Source of the DNA: Borrelia duttonii Ly
GTDB taxonomy: Bacteria > Spirochaetota > Spirochaetia > Borreliales > Borreliaceae
Assembly: GCF_000019685.1 (NCBI RefSeq)
Contig: NC_011247.1
Location: 99,885 to 163,884, forward strand
DNA length: 64,000 nucleotides
Direction of reading: 5' to 3'
Position 1 is the stretch's first letter. Every line of letters starts with the position of its first letter. Below the pieces are notes generated by a model, which saw only the letters and a program-made list of their open reading frames with translations, was not told the DNA's origin and searched no databases. Of the stretch, positions 37,385 to 45,638 are shown in pieces. A program made the position numbers and the translations under genes.

Positions 37385-37710
37385 AAGTTATATTCCATAT
37401 TTACAGTATCTCCAGCTAAAAAAAATTGTAATATTATTTTTTTATTCTTTTTTTTTATCTTGATATTTAATATGTCTATGTCTAGGGTTTTTAGTGCATT
37501 TGCAAAAAAGATTTTAATTTCTTCTTCTTTTTGGTTCTTTAAAAGTTTTATGAAGAAATTAAAATCAAGACCATAATTTTTGTCATAAAGACTGCCAATA
37601 GGTGTTTTTAGATATAAAAGCAGTCTTTGTTTTCGCTCATCAAGGCCATCTACTATTTTTAAATCGTTATTAAAAATTATTTTAAATTCATTATCTATTT
37701 TAATATCCAT
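37381..37710 (-). CDS. gp25/W-like baseplate wedge protein
   Basis: A 109-residue protein with the gp25/DUF2634 signature: KIVDGLDERKQRLLLYLKTPIGSLYDKNYGLD (given here as residues about 18-49) in which the Gly-Leu-Asp, the Arg-Leu and the Pro-x-Gly turn are the usual anchors. It forms part of the phage baseplate wedge. It is now the first gene of the minus-strand late operon; the tail genes that should precede it in cp32 are not to its right, so the operon has been cut here. A palindrome overlaps its ribosome site. Confidence 0.75.
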   Translation of the reverse strand: MDIKIDNEFKIIFNNDLKIVDGLDERKQRLLLYLKTPIGSLYDKNYGLDFNFFIKLLKNQKEEEIKIFFANALKTLDIDILNIKIKKKNKKIILQFFLAGDTVNMEYNL

Positions 37711-37715
37711 TTTTA

Positions 37716-37742
37716 ATTACCTTAGGTTACTGCCTAGGTAAT
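37716..37742 (-). promoter_or_regulatory. near-perfect palindrome over the baseplate gene ribosome site
   Basis: ATTACCTTAGG and CCTAGGTAAT pair with one bulged base around a 6-nt loop. On the minus-strand RNA the downstream arm contains AAGG, the only ribosome site for the 37710 start. It coincides with the apparent edge of the prophage block. Confidence 0.45.
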
Positions 37743-37852
37743 AATTATAACATTTTTAGCAAAAATAATATATTTTTTTATTAAAAAAATCAATTTATTT
37801 AAACATTTTATTTAAACAAATTTAAATATTAATTTAGATTTGGTATAAAAAA

Positions 37853-37877
37853 GAGACTCTTTACTTTAAAGAGTCTC
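37853..37877. terminator. hairpin at the right edge of the prophage block
   Basis: Perfect 10-bp stem GAGACTCTTT with AAAGAGTCTC, 5-nt loop. No plus-strand gene precedes it, so it is an orphan terminator or junction remnant. From here to 38457 I see only AT-rich sequence without a supported gene. Confidence 0.45.
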
Positions 37878-38457
37878 CAAGGTGAGAAGAATATAAAAAT
37901 GAGATTCGTTGATATTTTAAATAAAATTTAATTTTCTTGCTTTAATTTCTTCATTTAGAGCACACAATCTTTAAATAAGAAATAATTCTTTTTCTTGTGA
38001 TGTAAATTGATATCTGTAGTTGTTGACATTTTTTAGTTGAAATTTTCTGTAGTACTTTTCTTTTGTAAGTGCATCACAGAAAAATTTTAAGAGAATAAAC
38101 GAAGATAATATTATTTCATACACTTTATAACACTTTAACCTTATATAATTGTTTTTATTATATGTCTTGTATTATACATTTTTAATTAATGATCTTCAAT
38201 AAGAAAAATATAAAAATTGATGGTTTTTTTATATTTTTTATTATTTGGTTTAACTTATAAAGTATAAATTATTTTGATTGAAAACTTATTAATTTTTATA
38301 TAAAACCAAATTAATGATTTTAATCTAATTGTTAATAATTGATAGTGAGATTTGCTTGTCATAAATTTTAAAAATCATTGGAGCATATCATTGGCACTTT
38401 AATTTTCATAATTGCAATTTTGAGTATTTATAGTTAAATAGAATTATAATTTCTTTT

Positions 38458-38514
38458 AGCAATATGTATAAAAATACATATTGCTAATATAATCACTAGC
38501 AAATAGCTAGTGAT
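38458..38514. repeat. two adjacent perfect hairpins in gene-free DNA
   Basis: AGCAATATGTAT with ATACATATTGCT (12 bp, AAAA loop; 38458-38485), then ATCACTAGC with GCTAGTGAT (9 bp; 38492-38514). They are about 105 nt beyond the end of the short lipoprotein gene at 38621-38740 on its strand, so one may be its terminator. Confidence 0.5.
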
Positions 38515-38620
38515 ATTGTTAATATATAAGTTCTAAAAAGAAGTTGCAAAAACTTTAAAAAGGTTGCTAATGATTATAATTTTTAATTTTATTATTGCTT
38601 TCACATATTGATTATAAAGC

Positions 38621-38740
38621 TTACCATTCCTCTTCTCTATTATACTCATCTTGGTAATATTCATTGTTGCTGGAATCTTCTTCATCTAAAGATGAACATG
38701 AAAGCATAGTGAGTAACAACATAAATAAACATTTTTTCAT
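38621..38740 (-). CDS. very short lipoprotein-like gene (39 residues)
   Basis: ATG at 38740 behind GAGGATAAAAG encodes MKKCLFMLLLTMLSC, a complete lipoprotein signal peptide with lipobox MLSC, followed by a 24-residue acidic tail rich in Glu, Asp, Asn and Tyr, ending EEEW. It could be a genuine micro-lipoprotein or the surviving 5' end of a longer gene. The good ribosome site and clean stop favour a real gene; no homologue is known to me. Confidence 0.55.
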   Translation of the reverse strand: MKKCLFMLLLTMLSCSSLDEEDSSNNEYYQDEYNREEEW

Positions 38741-39051
38741 CTTTTATCCTCTATTTTGAATTTATACCAAATATCAAGATATATTTAGTACAATTTAAAT
38801 GCTATCAAAATGTATTATGAAAGTCTAGAGTTTAAAGTTTTTTGTTTAAATATTTATGCCCAACATTTATATGCTGAGATAAGAAGCAGTATTAAAAAGC
38901 ATTTTTGTTTTATTATTTATTTTTTTGTGATGTTTAGATTTTGTTTTGTTGACATTGTGGTTTTAAAATAGAAATTATAAATTAACATTGTAAATAATAA
39001 AATTAGTGATATGTTTGTAGTATTCTTGTTGGGAAAAATGCGAGGTGAAGA

Positions 39052-39840
39052 ATGCAGAGAAATAATATATTATTAGCTGTTATTTTAATGCTATTTATAG
39101 GTTGTGATTTAGATTCTGGTATTGGTTTGTTAAGAGGTGTTCTTGATAAATTGGATGGAAAGTCTATAAGTAGTGATGGAATGATTGATTTTAAGAATGA
39201 TGATATTAATGGAATTAATGGAAAAGATAAAGGAAATTTAGTAAAAAGAGAAGAGCTTGTACCTAATGTTGAAGGGCTTGTACCTAATGTTGCTGAGAAA
39301 CAATATTTGGAGCCAGGTGATATTGATATTAATGATATTGATATTAATGATATTGATAATATTGATGTTGATAAAATTAATGATTATACCTACCCTTGGG
39401 ATAGTAGTCCTAAATCTTTTCGTATTTTGCTTAAAAAATTAGAAAAGGCACAGCAAAGATTGCAGTATGTATATGATATTTGGGATAAAGCTTGTTCTGA
39501 AAGAAATATTGCTTATGAACTTTGTAGTAAGGCTCTTGCTGCATTGAATGAATTTGTTAAGGCTAAAGGTGGAAATAGCATTGATTATTCCGATAATAAA
39601 TATTTTGAACTTACAAAGGAAGTTGATAGGAAATGGGATGATTATCAAAAAGCTGCTGAAGAGGAAAAAAGAACTCGTGAGGATGTAAGGAAAGCCGATG
39701 ATTATTGTTTGAAATTGGAAGCAACTATAGAGGTTTTAATGTCGCCTTTTATGCCTGAAAAACAGAAATCTCAAGATTCTTCTCCAGAACTTCAAAGTGA
39801 GCAAAGTGAAGAGTTGAGCAAAGAACAGCTTGAAAGTTAA
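39052..39840 (+). CDS. surface lipoprotein with DIND repeat and coiled coil
   Basis: A 262-residue lipoprotein (MQRNNILLAVILMLFIGC, lipobox FIGC). Residues 65-80 hold a doubled LVPN(V) motif and residues 88-110 an Asp-Ile-Asn repeat (DIDINDIDINDI), from short DNA tandem repeats. The rest is a long coiled coil (about 125-235, LLKKLEKAQQRLQYVYDIWD onward) with three Cys, and a Ser/Gln/Glu-rich tail. It does not show BTA121-type modules. GAGGTGAAG lies about 8 nt before the ATG. Function unknown. Confidence 0.75.
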   Translation: MQRNNILLAVILMLFIGCDLDSGIGLLRGVLDKLDGKSISSDGMIDFKNDDINGINGKDKGNLVKREELVPNVEGLVPNVAEKQYLEPGDIDINDIDINDIDNIDVDKINDYTYPWDSSPKSFRILLKKLEKAQQRLQYVYDIWDKACSERNIAYELCSKALAALNEFVKAKGGNSIDYSDNKYFELTKEVDRKWDDYQKAAEEEKRTREDVRKADDYCLKLEATIEVLMSPFMPEKQKSQDSSPELQSEQSEELSKEQLES

Positions 39841-39937
39841 CATTTGTTTAGATATGCTGGTTGATTTTTGGGAATGGTAATCTGTATAGATTATCTATTA
39901 GATTATTTATTACTATTCATTGTAAATTTTATAAGTG

Positions 39938-39969
39938 AATTACCAGAAAATGTTTATTTCCTGGTAATT
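39938..39969 (+). terminator. hairpin terminator
   Basis: AATTACCAG pairs with CTGGTAATT across a 14-nt loop, about 100 nt after the 39052-39840 gene, followed by TTGTTATTTG. The rest of the 39841-40338 gap is AT-rich with nothing else supported. Confidence 0.55.
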
Positions 39970-40338
39970 TGTTATTTGTTAAAAGTAATTTCTCTAAAGA
40001 TAAGGTCAAAGTTTAAAATTTAGTTTATATGTGTATCAATTTAATATAAATGTTTTATTTATTTAAATTTAATAATATTAATTTAAAAAGATAATTGTAA
40101 TCTTTTAAAGATAGGTATACAATGATAAAAATCAATTTTAAGGGAGTTAAACTTGTGAAATGCAAGTAATTCTATGATTATAAAATCAATATTAATTAGT
40201 GTTGATATATTGAGTACTTTAGAGTAAATGATTTGTGGGTTAAATTGTTTTTATATAGAATGTTAATTATACTCTATATTGTGTGGTAATATTGGCATGT
40301 GGTAGTGGATTAATTTTAATCTAGAAGGAGATATATTT

Positions 40339-41442
40339 ATGGAAAAGGATTTTTATAATTCAGTTTTGTTTTTATTGTTACTTACAGATATGAGTTGTGG
40401 GTTAAGTACTTCTACAAGTAGTTCTAAATTCCCCGATGAAAAATTGCCTTTAAAAAAGTTTACTAGTGAGAATGTAGATGTTGCGAAACCAGGTTTTGAG
40501 AGTCAAGATTTAGAATCAAAATTTGATTTAAAAGAAAGAAGAGTGGAAGCAGGGGGAAGTCAAGGAGGGATACGAGAAGAGAAACCAGAAGAGATTGAGT
40601 CAATTAAAAATTTTTATTCAGCTCTTATGTATAATGATAAGGTAGTATTTCATTCTGTGCAAAAAATGGCCAGTGGTTTTGAGGGTTATAGTGATAGTGA
40701 GGAATATAAAGATGATCAACCTAGATTTTATCGTGTATGGGGTAATTTGGGTATTAATAAACTTTCACATATTATGTCAGAATATTCTCGTCTTAATAAG
40801 AAAAGAAGTGACATTCAATGGATGATGATGAATTTTGATATTAGAAAGATAAAAGAACATTTTAATAATAAGTTAAATGATTGCGATCGTAATTATGCAT
40901 TAGAATTTAGAGGTGCTTTTCAAAAAGATGATTTTAATACAATCTATGATGGTATTGTTTCTGTGATGAAGGCTTATGAGGAGAATTTAGATGTTTTTGA
41001 GAGTGATTATGAACGTCTTAGAATTTTTAGACGTATACATTCTGGTTTTTCTGTAAAATTACGTTCATCTTTTGATTATATAAGCAATGAGTTAACTGAC
41101 TTTAATGTTGAAGATGAGTCACAATCTAAGATGTATTTTTATTATGACTTTTGTGTTTTGTTTGGAGATGAGACTGGTAATAATCGCTATTTGCAATTTG
41201 TTGAAAAATGTGAGCCGATTTTTGAATTAATGTCGTCACTTCGAGAAGAAATTAAGTTTGAGATTGAAGATGATGCTGTAGCAAGTCAATTTACTGAAGT
41301 TTTTAATGGGCTTGAAGATAGGTTTAAATTATATTTAAAAGAAGTGTTTCCTAGGATTGTTTCTGATGATATGTCTTTTGAAGGTTTGGATAGTTATGAA
41401 ACCGATTTTGAAAATTTGAAAGCAAGGGTAATGGACTATTGA
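40339..41442 (+). CDS. BTA121-related surface lipoprotein
   Basis: A 367-residue lipoprotein (MEKDFYNSVLFLLLLTDMSC, lipobox DMSC) with a Ser/Thr-rich tether. Two degenerate modules follow: FYRVWGNLGINKLSHIMSEY (about residue 135) and FYYDFCVLFGDETGNNRYL (about 270). Each is followed by the helical linker seen across the array (EFRGAFQKDDFNTIYDGIV and similar). It is the first gene of the second lipoprotein array. AAGGAGATATATTT precedes the ATG. Confidence 0.7.
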   Translation: MEKDFYNSVLFLLLLTDMSCGLSTSTSSSKFPDEKLPLKKFTSENVDVAKPGFESQDLESKFDLKERRVEAGGSQGGIREEKPEEIESIKNFYSALMYNDKVVFHSVQKMASGFEGYSDSEEYKDDQPRFYRVWGNLGINKLSHIMSEYSRLNKKRSDIQWMMMNFDIRKIKEHFNNKLNDCDRNYALEFRGAFQKDDFNTIYDGIVSVMKAYEENLDVFESDYERLRIFRRIHSGFSVKLRSSFDYISNELTDFNVEDESQSKMYFYYDFCVLFGDETGNNRYLQFVEKCEPIFELMSSLREEIKFEIEDDAVASQFTEVFNGLEDRFKLYLKEVFPRIVSDDMSFEGLDSYETDFENLKARVMDY

Positions 41443-41654
41443 GTTGTAACATTAATATTTAGATATTAATGGATTTTGGATATTAAATTATCATGCAATA
41501 AAAGATAGTTTAAAATATTCAATAAGAAAATTTGAGGATTGTTTAATTTTGTCAAAAAATTAAAAAGAATACTCCACCTATAATTTCTATGAAATTTAGG
41601 TGGAGATGAATTTGTAACGTAAGTTAAAATATAATATAATAATTTTAAAAAATA

Positions 41655-42788
41655 ATGAGTGTTAATAAAGCTTATAAGTACAGAATATATCCCAACGCCA
41701 ATCAAAAGAAATATTTTTCAAAAGTATTTGCATGTGTAAGATTTTTGTATAACAAAATGTTAAGTGATAAGAAAGATTATTATGAAAAAAATAAGAAAAG
41801 TCTTAGTGTTAATCCAAGTAATTATAAAAATGAATTTCCATTCTTAAAGGAAGTTGATAGTTTGGCTCTTTGCAATGCCCAACTTGACTTAAATTCTGCA
41901 TATAGTAATTTTTTTAGAGAAATTAAAAAAGTAAATAGAACGCAAGGATTTCCTAAATATAAAAGTAAGAAAAATAGGCAAACCTTTAGAACTAATAATC
42001 AAAAAAACTCAATAAGAATAGAAAATGATTATATAAAGCTACCTAAAATAGGATTTGTAAAGTTGGCTCTACATAGGAAAATTAAAAGCAATGAAGTTAT
42101 TAAAAATGTAGTAGTAGAAAAAGATACTGATGATAAATATTACATTTCAGTAGCAGTTGAGTGCTTAGATGTTAAAAATAACGATAAAACTAAATGCAAT
42201 AAAAAAGAGATAGTTAGTATTGATATGAGCATGAGGCATTTTTTAGTAAGTAGTGGGGGTGAGAAAATCAATCATCCCAAATGTTTACTAAAAAATGAAC
42301 GTAAACTTAAGAAATGCCAAAGAAAACTATCAAAAAAACAAAAGGGCTCTAGAAATAGAGCTAAGTCTAGATTAAGAGTTGCCAAGTTGCATAGGAAAAT
42401 TTCAAATCAAAGAAAAGATTTTCTACATAAATTATCTTATTATTTTGTAGCTAATTATAAAAATATAGTAATAGAAAGCCTATCAATTAAAAGTATGCAA
42501 AAAGGAATGTTTGGCAAAAGTGTTAATGATTTGGGATGGCATGAGTTTGTAAGACAATTATCATATAAATCAGAGTGGTGCGGAGCCTATTTACATAAAG
42601 TTGATAGATATTTTCCATCAAGCAAGCTATGCAACAATTGTGGTATTAAAAATACAACTCTAAAATTAAGTGATATTAGGTGGAGTTGTAGGAGTTGTAA
42701 CACTTTGCACGATAGAGATATAAATGCAGCTCTCAATCTTAAAGCTTGTTATTATAAGGAAATAAAAACTAAGGCAGGAACTGCCTGA
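41655..42788 (+). CDS. tnpB: TnpB, copy 2 (element without tnpA)
   Basis: A 377-residue TnpB, same length as copy 1 and about 95% identical. The RuvC acidic residues Asp190 (VSIDMS), Glu274 and Asp355 and the four zinc cysteines are kept. Differences cluster at residues 49-63, and WSKSY is replaced by WCGAY at 308-312. Although tnpA is missing, the intact frame suggests that TnpB activity is still selected or that the loss is recent. The predicted omega-RNA comes from its 3' end plus the right end (about 42680-42905). Confidence 0.85.
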   Translation: MSVNKAYKYRIYPNANQKKYFSKVFACVRFLYNKMLSDKKDYYEKNKKSLSVNPSNYKNEFPFLKEVDSLALCNAQLDLNSAYSNFFREIKKVNRTQGFPKYKSKKNRQTFRTNNQKNSIRIENDYIKLPKIGFVKLALHRKIKSNEVIKNVVVEKDTDDKYYISVAVECLDVKNNDKTKCNKKEIVSIDMSMRHFLVSSGGEKINHPKCLLKNERKLKKCQRKLSKKQKGSRNRAKSRLRVAKLHRKISNQRKDFLHKLSYYFVANYKNIVIESLSIKSMQKGMFGKSVNDLGWHEFVRQLSYKSEWCGAYLHKVDRYFPSSKLCNNCGIKNTTLKLSDIRWSCRSCNTLHDRDINAALNLKACYYKEIKTKAGTA

Positions 42789-42905
42789 AGTAAAGCTTGT
42801 GGACCATGCTCTAGTGGATGACCGTTCTTATAGAACCTAAAAAGCTATCATGGGATGAAACAAGAAGCTATTTCTATAATCTTTGATTTAGAAATAGCAG
42901 TTCAC
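42780..42905 (+). ncRNA. candidate omega-RNA scaffold at the copy 2 right end
   Basis: The roughly 120 nt after tnpB are conserved between both copies despite being noncoding, and include two stem-forming parts (around GGACCATGCTCTAGTGGATG and the GCTATTTCTA/TAGAAATAGC hairpin). TnpB systems use such an RNA as scaffold, with the guide being the flanking DNA just beyond the end. The guide would here be the sequence starting AGAGGAATATTTAGTG at 42906. Inferred from family knowledge. Confidence 0.5.
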
Positions 42906-42918
42906 AGAGGAATATTTA

Positions 42919-43977
42919 GTGGTTAAAGAAAGAGGTTTTATTTTATTATTATTTTTAATATTAATAATAGGTTGTAATTTTAAATCTATCAAAAATGGTG
43001 AAATGTATAAACAAGGTTTGTCCAAGAAGATTTCTTTTGAAGATAGAATAGGTTTTGTAAATTTTATTTTTGATGATTTAAATGAATTTAAAATATCTAG
43101 TGAAAATCAGGAATTTGTTATGTGTTTGGAGAGAGTTGTAGGAGATCCTGATATAATGGTTTCTAAGACAGATAGAACATATACAAAAGATGAATTTTAT
43201 CATTTATTAAAAAATATGAATAGAGATGATATTGACAAAATTATGGAATTTAATGTGATTTATAAGGATTTAAAGAAAGTTGAAAAAATGATTTTTGATC
43301 TTAAATGGTATAAGTTAAGAGATAATTTGAATTTTAATTTTCAAAATTATAAAAATATTTATTTTTTATCTTTAAAGAGAATCTTTGGCATGTTTAGTGC
43401 TGGTAAAAATATAATTCATCCTAATGATACGCTTGAGCATCATTCTTTGATTTTGAATAAATTTGTTAAAGATGTAGAGAATATTAAATTTTTTGATTCT
43501 TGTTTTGTAGAGTTGTGTGATAATGAGAAAAGAGTTATTTATTATATGTGTAATGTTATGAGCAATATGAGTCTTGCTTTTGATAAGCCTGTTTTACATT
43601 GTGGTTATGAGTTTTATTCAATGTTAGGAAACTTTGGTAGTAATGGGATTAAAAATATAATAAAAATCCATTTAGATATTATTGACAAGATATTTGAAAT
43701 TGAAAAATTATATTCTGATTATCTTTATGATAACATTATGGATCAAAAAGAGACATTTGCTTTTCGAAATGCAAAATATTCTTTGCGTAGAACATTTAAT
43801 ACCATGAAAACTACATATGATTTATCTTTAAAGATTATTTTTAATAATAAAGACATTAATGCCATATATAATAGTCTTGTAAATTTTAATATTGTTGCTT
43901 TCAGTCATTTAGATCAACTTAAAGCTGATATTTTTGTTTTTATTGATAATTTTAAATTACAGTTTGATGTAAAATAG
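42919..43977 (+). CDS. BTA121-type surface lipoprotein directly downstream of IS
   Basis: A 352-residue lipoprotein from GTG at 42919 (MVKERGFILLLFLILIIGC, lipobox IIGC). One clear module (SSENQEFVMCLERVV, TYTKDEFYHLLKNMNRDDI) and a second (DNEKRVIYYMCNVM, GYEFYSMLGNFGSNGIK) are joined by helical linkers. The right end of IS copy 2 is only 13 nt upstream, so the ribosome site (GAGGAATATTTA) survives but the native promoter has been displaced. Expression now depends on the IS or is lost. Confidence 0.75.
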   Translation: MVKERGFILLLFLILIIGCNFKSIKNGEMYKQGLSKKISFEDRIGFVNFIFDDLNEFKISSENQEFVMCLERVVGDPDIMVSKTDRTYTKDEFYHLLKNMNRDDIDKIMEFNVIYKDLKKVEKMIFDLKWYKLRDNLNFNFQNYKNIYFLSLKRIFGMFSAGKNIIHPNDTLEHHSLILNKFVKDVENIKFFDSCFVELCDNEKRVIYYMCNVMSNMSLAFDKPVLHCGYEFYSMLGNFGSNGIKNIIKIHLDIIDKIFEIEKLYSDYLYDNIMDQKETFAFRNAKYSLRRTFNTMKTTYDLSLKIIFNNKDINAIYNSLVNFNIVAFSHLDQLKADIFVFIDNFKLQFDVK

Positions 43978-44119
43978 ATCAAAATTAATTTGAGGATTCA
44001 ATTTTGGGCTGTAGCTTTTTATTTAAGCTCTTTATTTATTTTGAAGTATTGGTTATAAATGTATTAATATTAATAGCTTATTTAAGTTAATATTATGTTA
44101 TTTGAAAAGGAGATATTTA

Positions 44120-45355
44120 GTGTTTAGAGTAAGAAAAGGTTTCTTGTTGTTTTTTTTATTTATCGTTGTTATAAGTTGTGATTTAGAATCCACAAAAAGT
44201 ATTGATAAATCAAAACATTTTGGCAAAATGAAAAGTGTTAAAAGAGTGGAAACTATTGATAAAGTAAAACATTTTGCTAGAGTGGGACGTTTTGATAATG
44301 TAGAACATTTTGATAAAGTAAAACAAGATATTGAGTCAAGTGTGTCTTTTGTAGAACTTTCTGCTAATGGCAAAGTTGATGTTTTAGATTGGAATTTGCC
44401 ACTTGTTAAGCTTTTAAGTGAATTTGGAATGTCTTCAGGTGATAAAGAGTTCATAAAGTTTATTTTGCATCTAGAGAGTATTATGACTTCTCCTAATATA
44501 GAGATTTCTGAATATAATGAGACATATACAAAAGATGAATTTTATAATCTCTTAAAAAATTTGGGTGCTGATAATATTCGCAAATTGTCAGTATTTATTG
44601 AAGTTTGGAAAGCTTACAACGAAATGATATCTTATTTTAGAGTTGTTAATCCAAAGATTAAGTTTGATGATGTACTGTTTGAATTAAAATCCAATTTTTG
44701 TGTTGCAGTTTTTAGTTATTTTCAATTTTTAAAGAGAAGTTTCAATGAATTTGTTGTTGTTAAAGATAAAGATAAGGTTTTTAGTCCTAATTTAATTGTA
44801 GCGTATATTTATGAACTGAGTAGTGTTTCAGTAGAGATTTTGTATATGAGAGCTTTTGATCGTTGTTATGACAAACTGTGCGAAGATGATAGAGATGCAA
44901 TTCTTTGTGTTAGAGATTTACTGCTACAAGATATGCTAATGGATCCTAGTGTTTTTAATTTTAAAGATTATAAGATATATGATGATTATGAATTTTATCG
45001 TATATTAGGTAAGCTTGGTGCTGATAGGATGGTGAAAGTGGCAGGGATTTTTGCAGATTTAAATAAAAAAATGGACTTGCTATTTGATTCAATTAATGCT
45101 TTTGATGGTTATATAGCCGCAGAGAAAGATGATAAGAGGAAAGAGAATTTTCGAAATGCTAAAAGTGAGTTTTTGTATTCATTTCATCGTGATGTAAAAT
45201 TAGTATATTTTTTTAATATTAAAAGTGTGTTTAATTCTGATGATATTGATGATATATATTCTAGTATTATGAAACTTTCTACCTCTTTTAGTACTTATAT
45301 GGAAGGACTTGAAGATAGGATATGGTATTTTCTTAAAGATATGGGTATTGTATAG
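44120..45355 (+). CDS. BTA121-type surface lipoprotein
   Basis: GTG at 44120 is preferred over the upstream TTG because AAGGAGATATTTA precedes it as in its paralogs. The 411-residue product begins MFRVRKGFLLFFLFIVVISC (lipobox VISC). A tether with repeated KVKHF/NVEHF units (HFGKMKSVKRVETIDKVKHF) comes next. Then module 1 (SGDKEFIKFILHLESIM, YTKDEFYNLLKNLGADNIRKL) and module 2 (EDDRDAILCVRDLLLQDM, YDDYEFYRILGKLGADRMVK). Predicted outer-surface lipoprotein of unknown function. Confidence 0.8.
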   Translation: MFRVRKGFLLFFLFIVVISCDLESTKSIDKSKHFGKMKSVKRVETIDKVKHFARVGRFDNVEHFDKVKQDIESSVSFVELSANGKVDVLDWNLPLVKLLSEFGMSSGDKEFIKFILHLESIMTSPNIEISEYNETYTKDEFYNLLKNLGADNIRKLSVFIEVWKAYNEMISYFRVVNPKIKFDDVLFELKSNFCVAVFSYFQFLKRSFNEFVVVKDKDKVFSPNLIVAYIYELSSVSVEILYMRAFDRCYDKLCEDDRDAILCVRDLLLQDMLMDPSVFNFKDYKIYDDYEFYRILGKLGADRMVKVAGIFADLNKKMDLLFDSINAFDGYIAAEKDDKRKENFRNAKSEFLYSFHRDVKLVYFFNIKSVFNSDDIDDIYSSIMKLSTSFSTYMEGLEDRIWYFLKDMGIV

Positions 45356-45450
45356 AGAATATTTATATTTGACTTAATTTAATTTGGATTTAAGTTGTTA
45401 TTCAAGATAGAGATTAAGTATTTAATTTTTATTATGAGAGGAGATATTTA

Positions 45451-45524
45451 ATGTTTAGAGTTGGTAAATGTATTTTTTATTTGTAGTTGTTATAGGTTGT
45501 AATATTAAAATTTACAAAAGATAG
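45451..45524 (+). pseudogene. 5' remnant of a BTA121-type lipoprotein gene
   Basis: GAGGAGATATTTA and ATG TTT AGA GTT match the start of the 44120 gene. A TAG follows after 11 codons, and the lipobox VVIGC appears in the next frame, so the signal peptide is frameshifted. That frame stops at 45524. No module sequence follows; most of the gene is gone. The remaining gap to 46010 is extremely AT-rich. Confidence 0.6.
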
Positions 45525-45600
45525 TGGTTTGGTACTAAATCGGAATTTGATTAGTTAGGTAAAATAGATTTTAGTTGATTTTAGTTAATAAAAATGATAA

Positions 45601-45638
45601 TTAAGCCTTAGATTATTATGATTTAAGGCTTAATTTTT
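45601..45638 (+). terminator. terminator hairpin after the remnant gene
   Basis: TTAAGCCTTA with TAAGGCTTAA (10 bp), 13-nt loop, followed by TTTTT. Shares the AAGCCT core with the terminator at 47959, as expected if the remnant once was a full paralog with its own terminator. Confidence 0.65.

Larger units (their letters stand above)
41572..42905 (+). mobile_element. IS605-type element, copy 2, lacking tnpA
   Basis: Contains the conserved 8-bp left hairpin (CTCCACCT, 18-nt loop, AGGTGGAG; 41572-41605), then tnpB only 50 nt later, and the same right end as copy 1, ending at AGTTCAC (42899-42905). The right-end hairpin GCTATTTCTA/TAGAAATAGC (about 42869-42900) is perfect. No tnpA is present, so it would need TnpA from copy 1. 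Relative to tnpB the hairpin loop is inverted compared with copy 1. The left boundary is approximate. Confidence 0.75.

Noticed and set aside
37853..38457. Hidden genes in the stretch right of the prophage
   Set aside because: Both strands are interrupted by stops and no ribosome site precedes any frame of more than about 40 codons.
39439..39648. Long open frames on the opposite strand of lipoprotein genes (for example here, and similar at 46124-46330 and 60708-61103)
   Set aside because: They lack ribosome sites and family features and lie wholly within well-supported genes; they are shadows of biased codon use.
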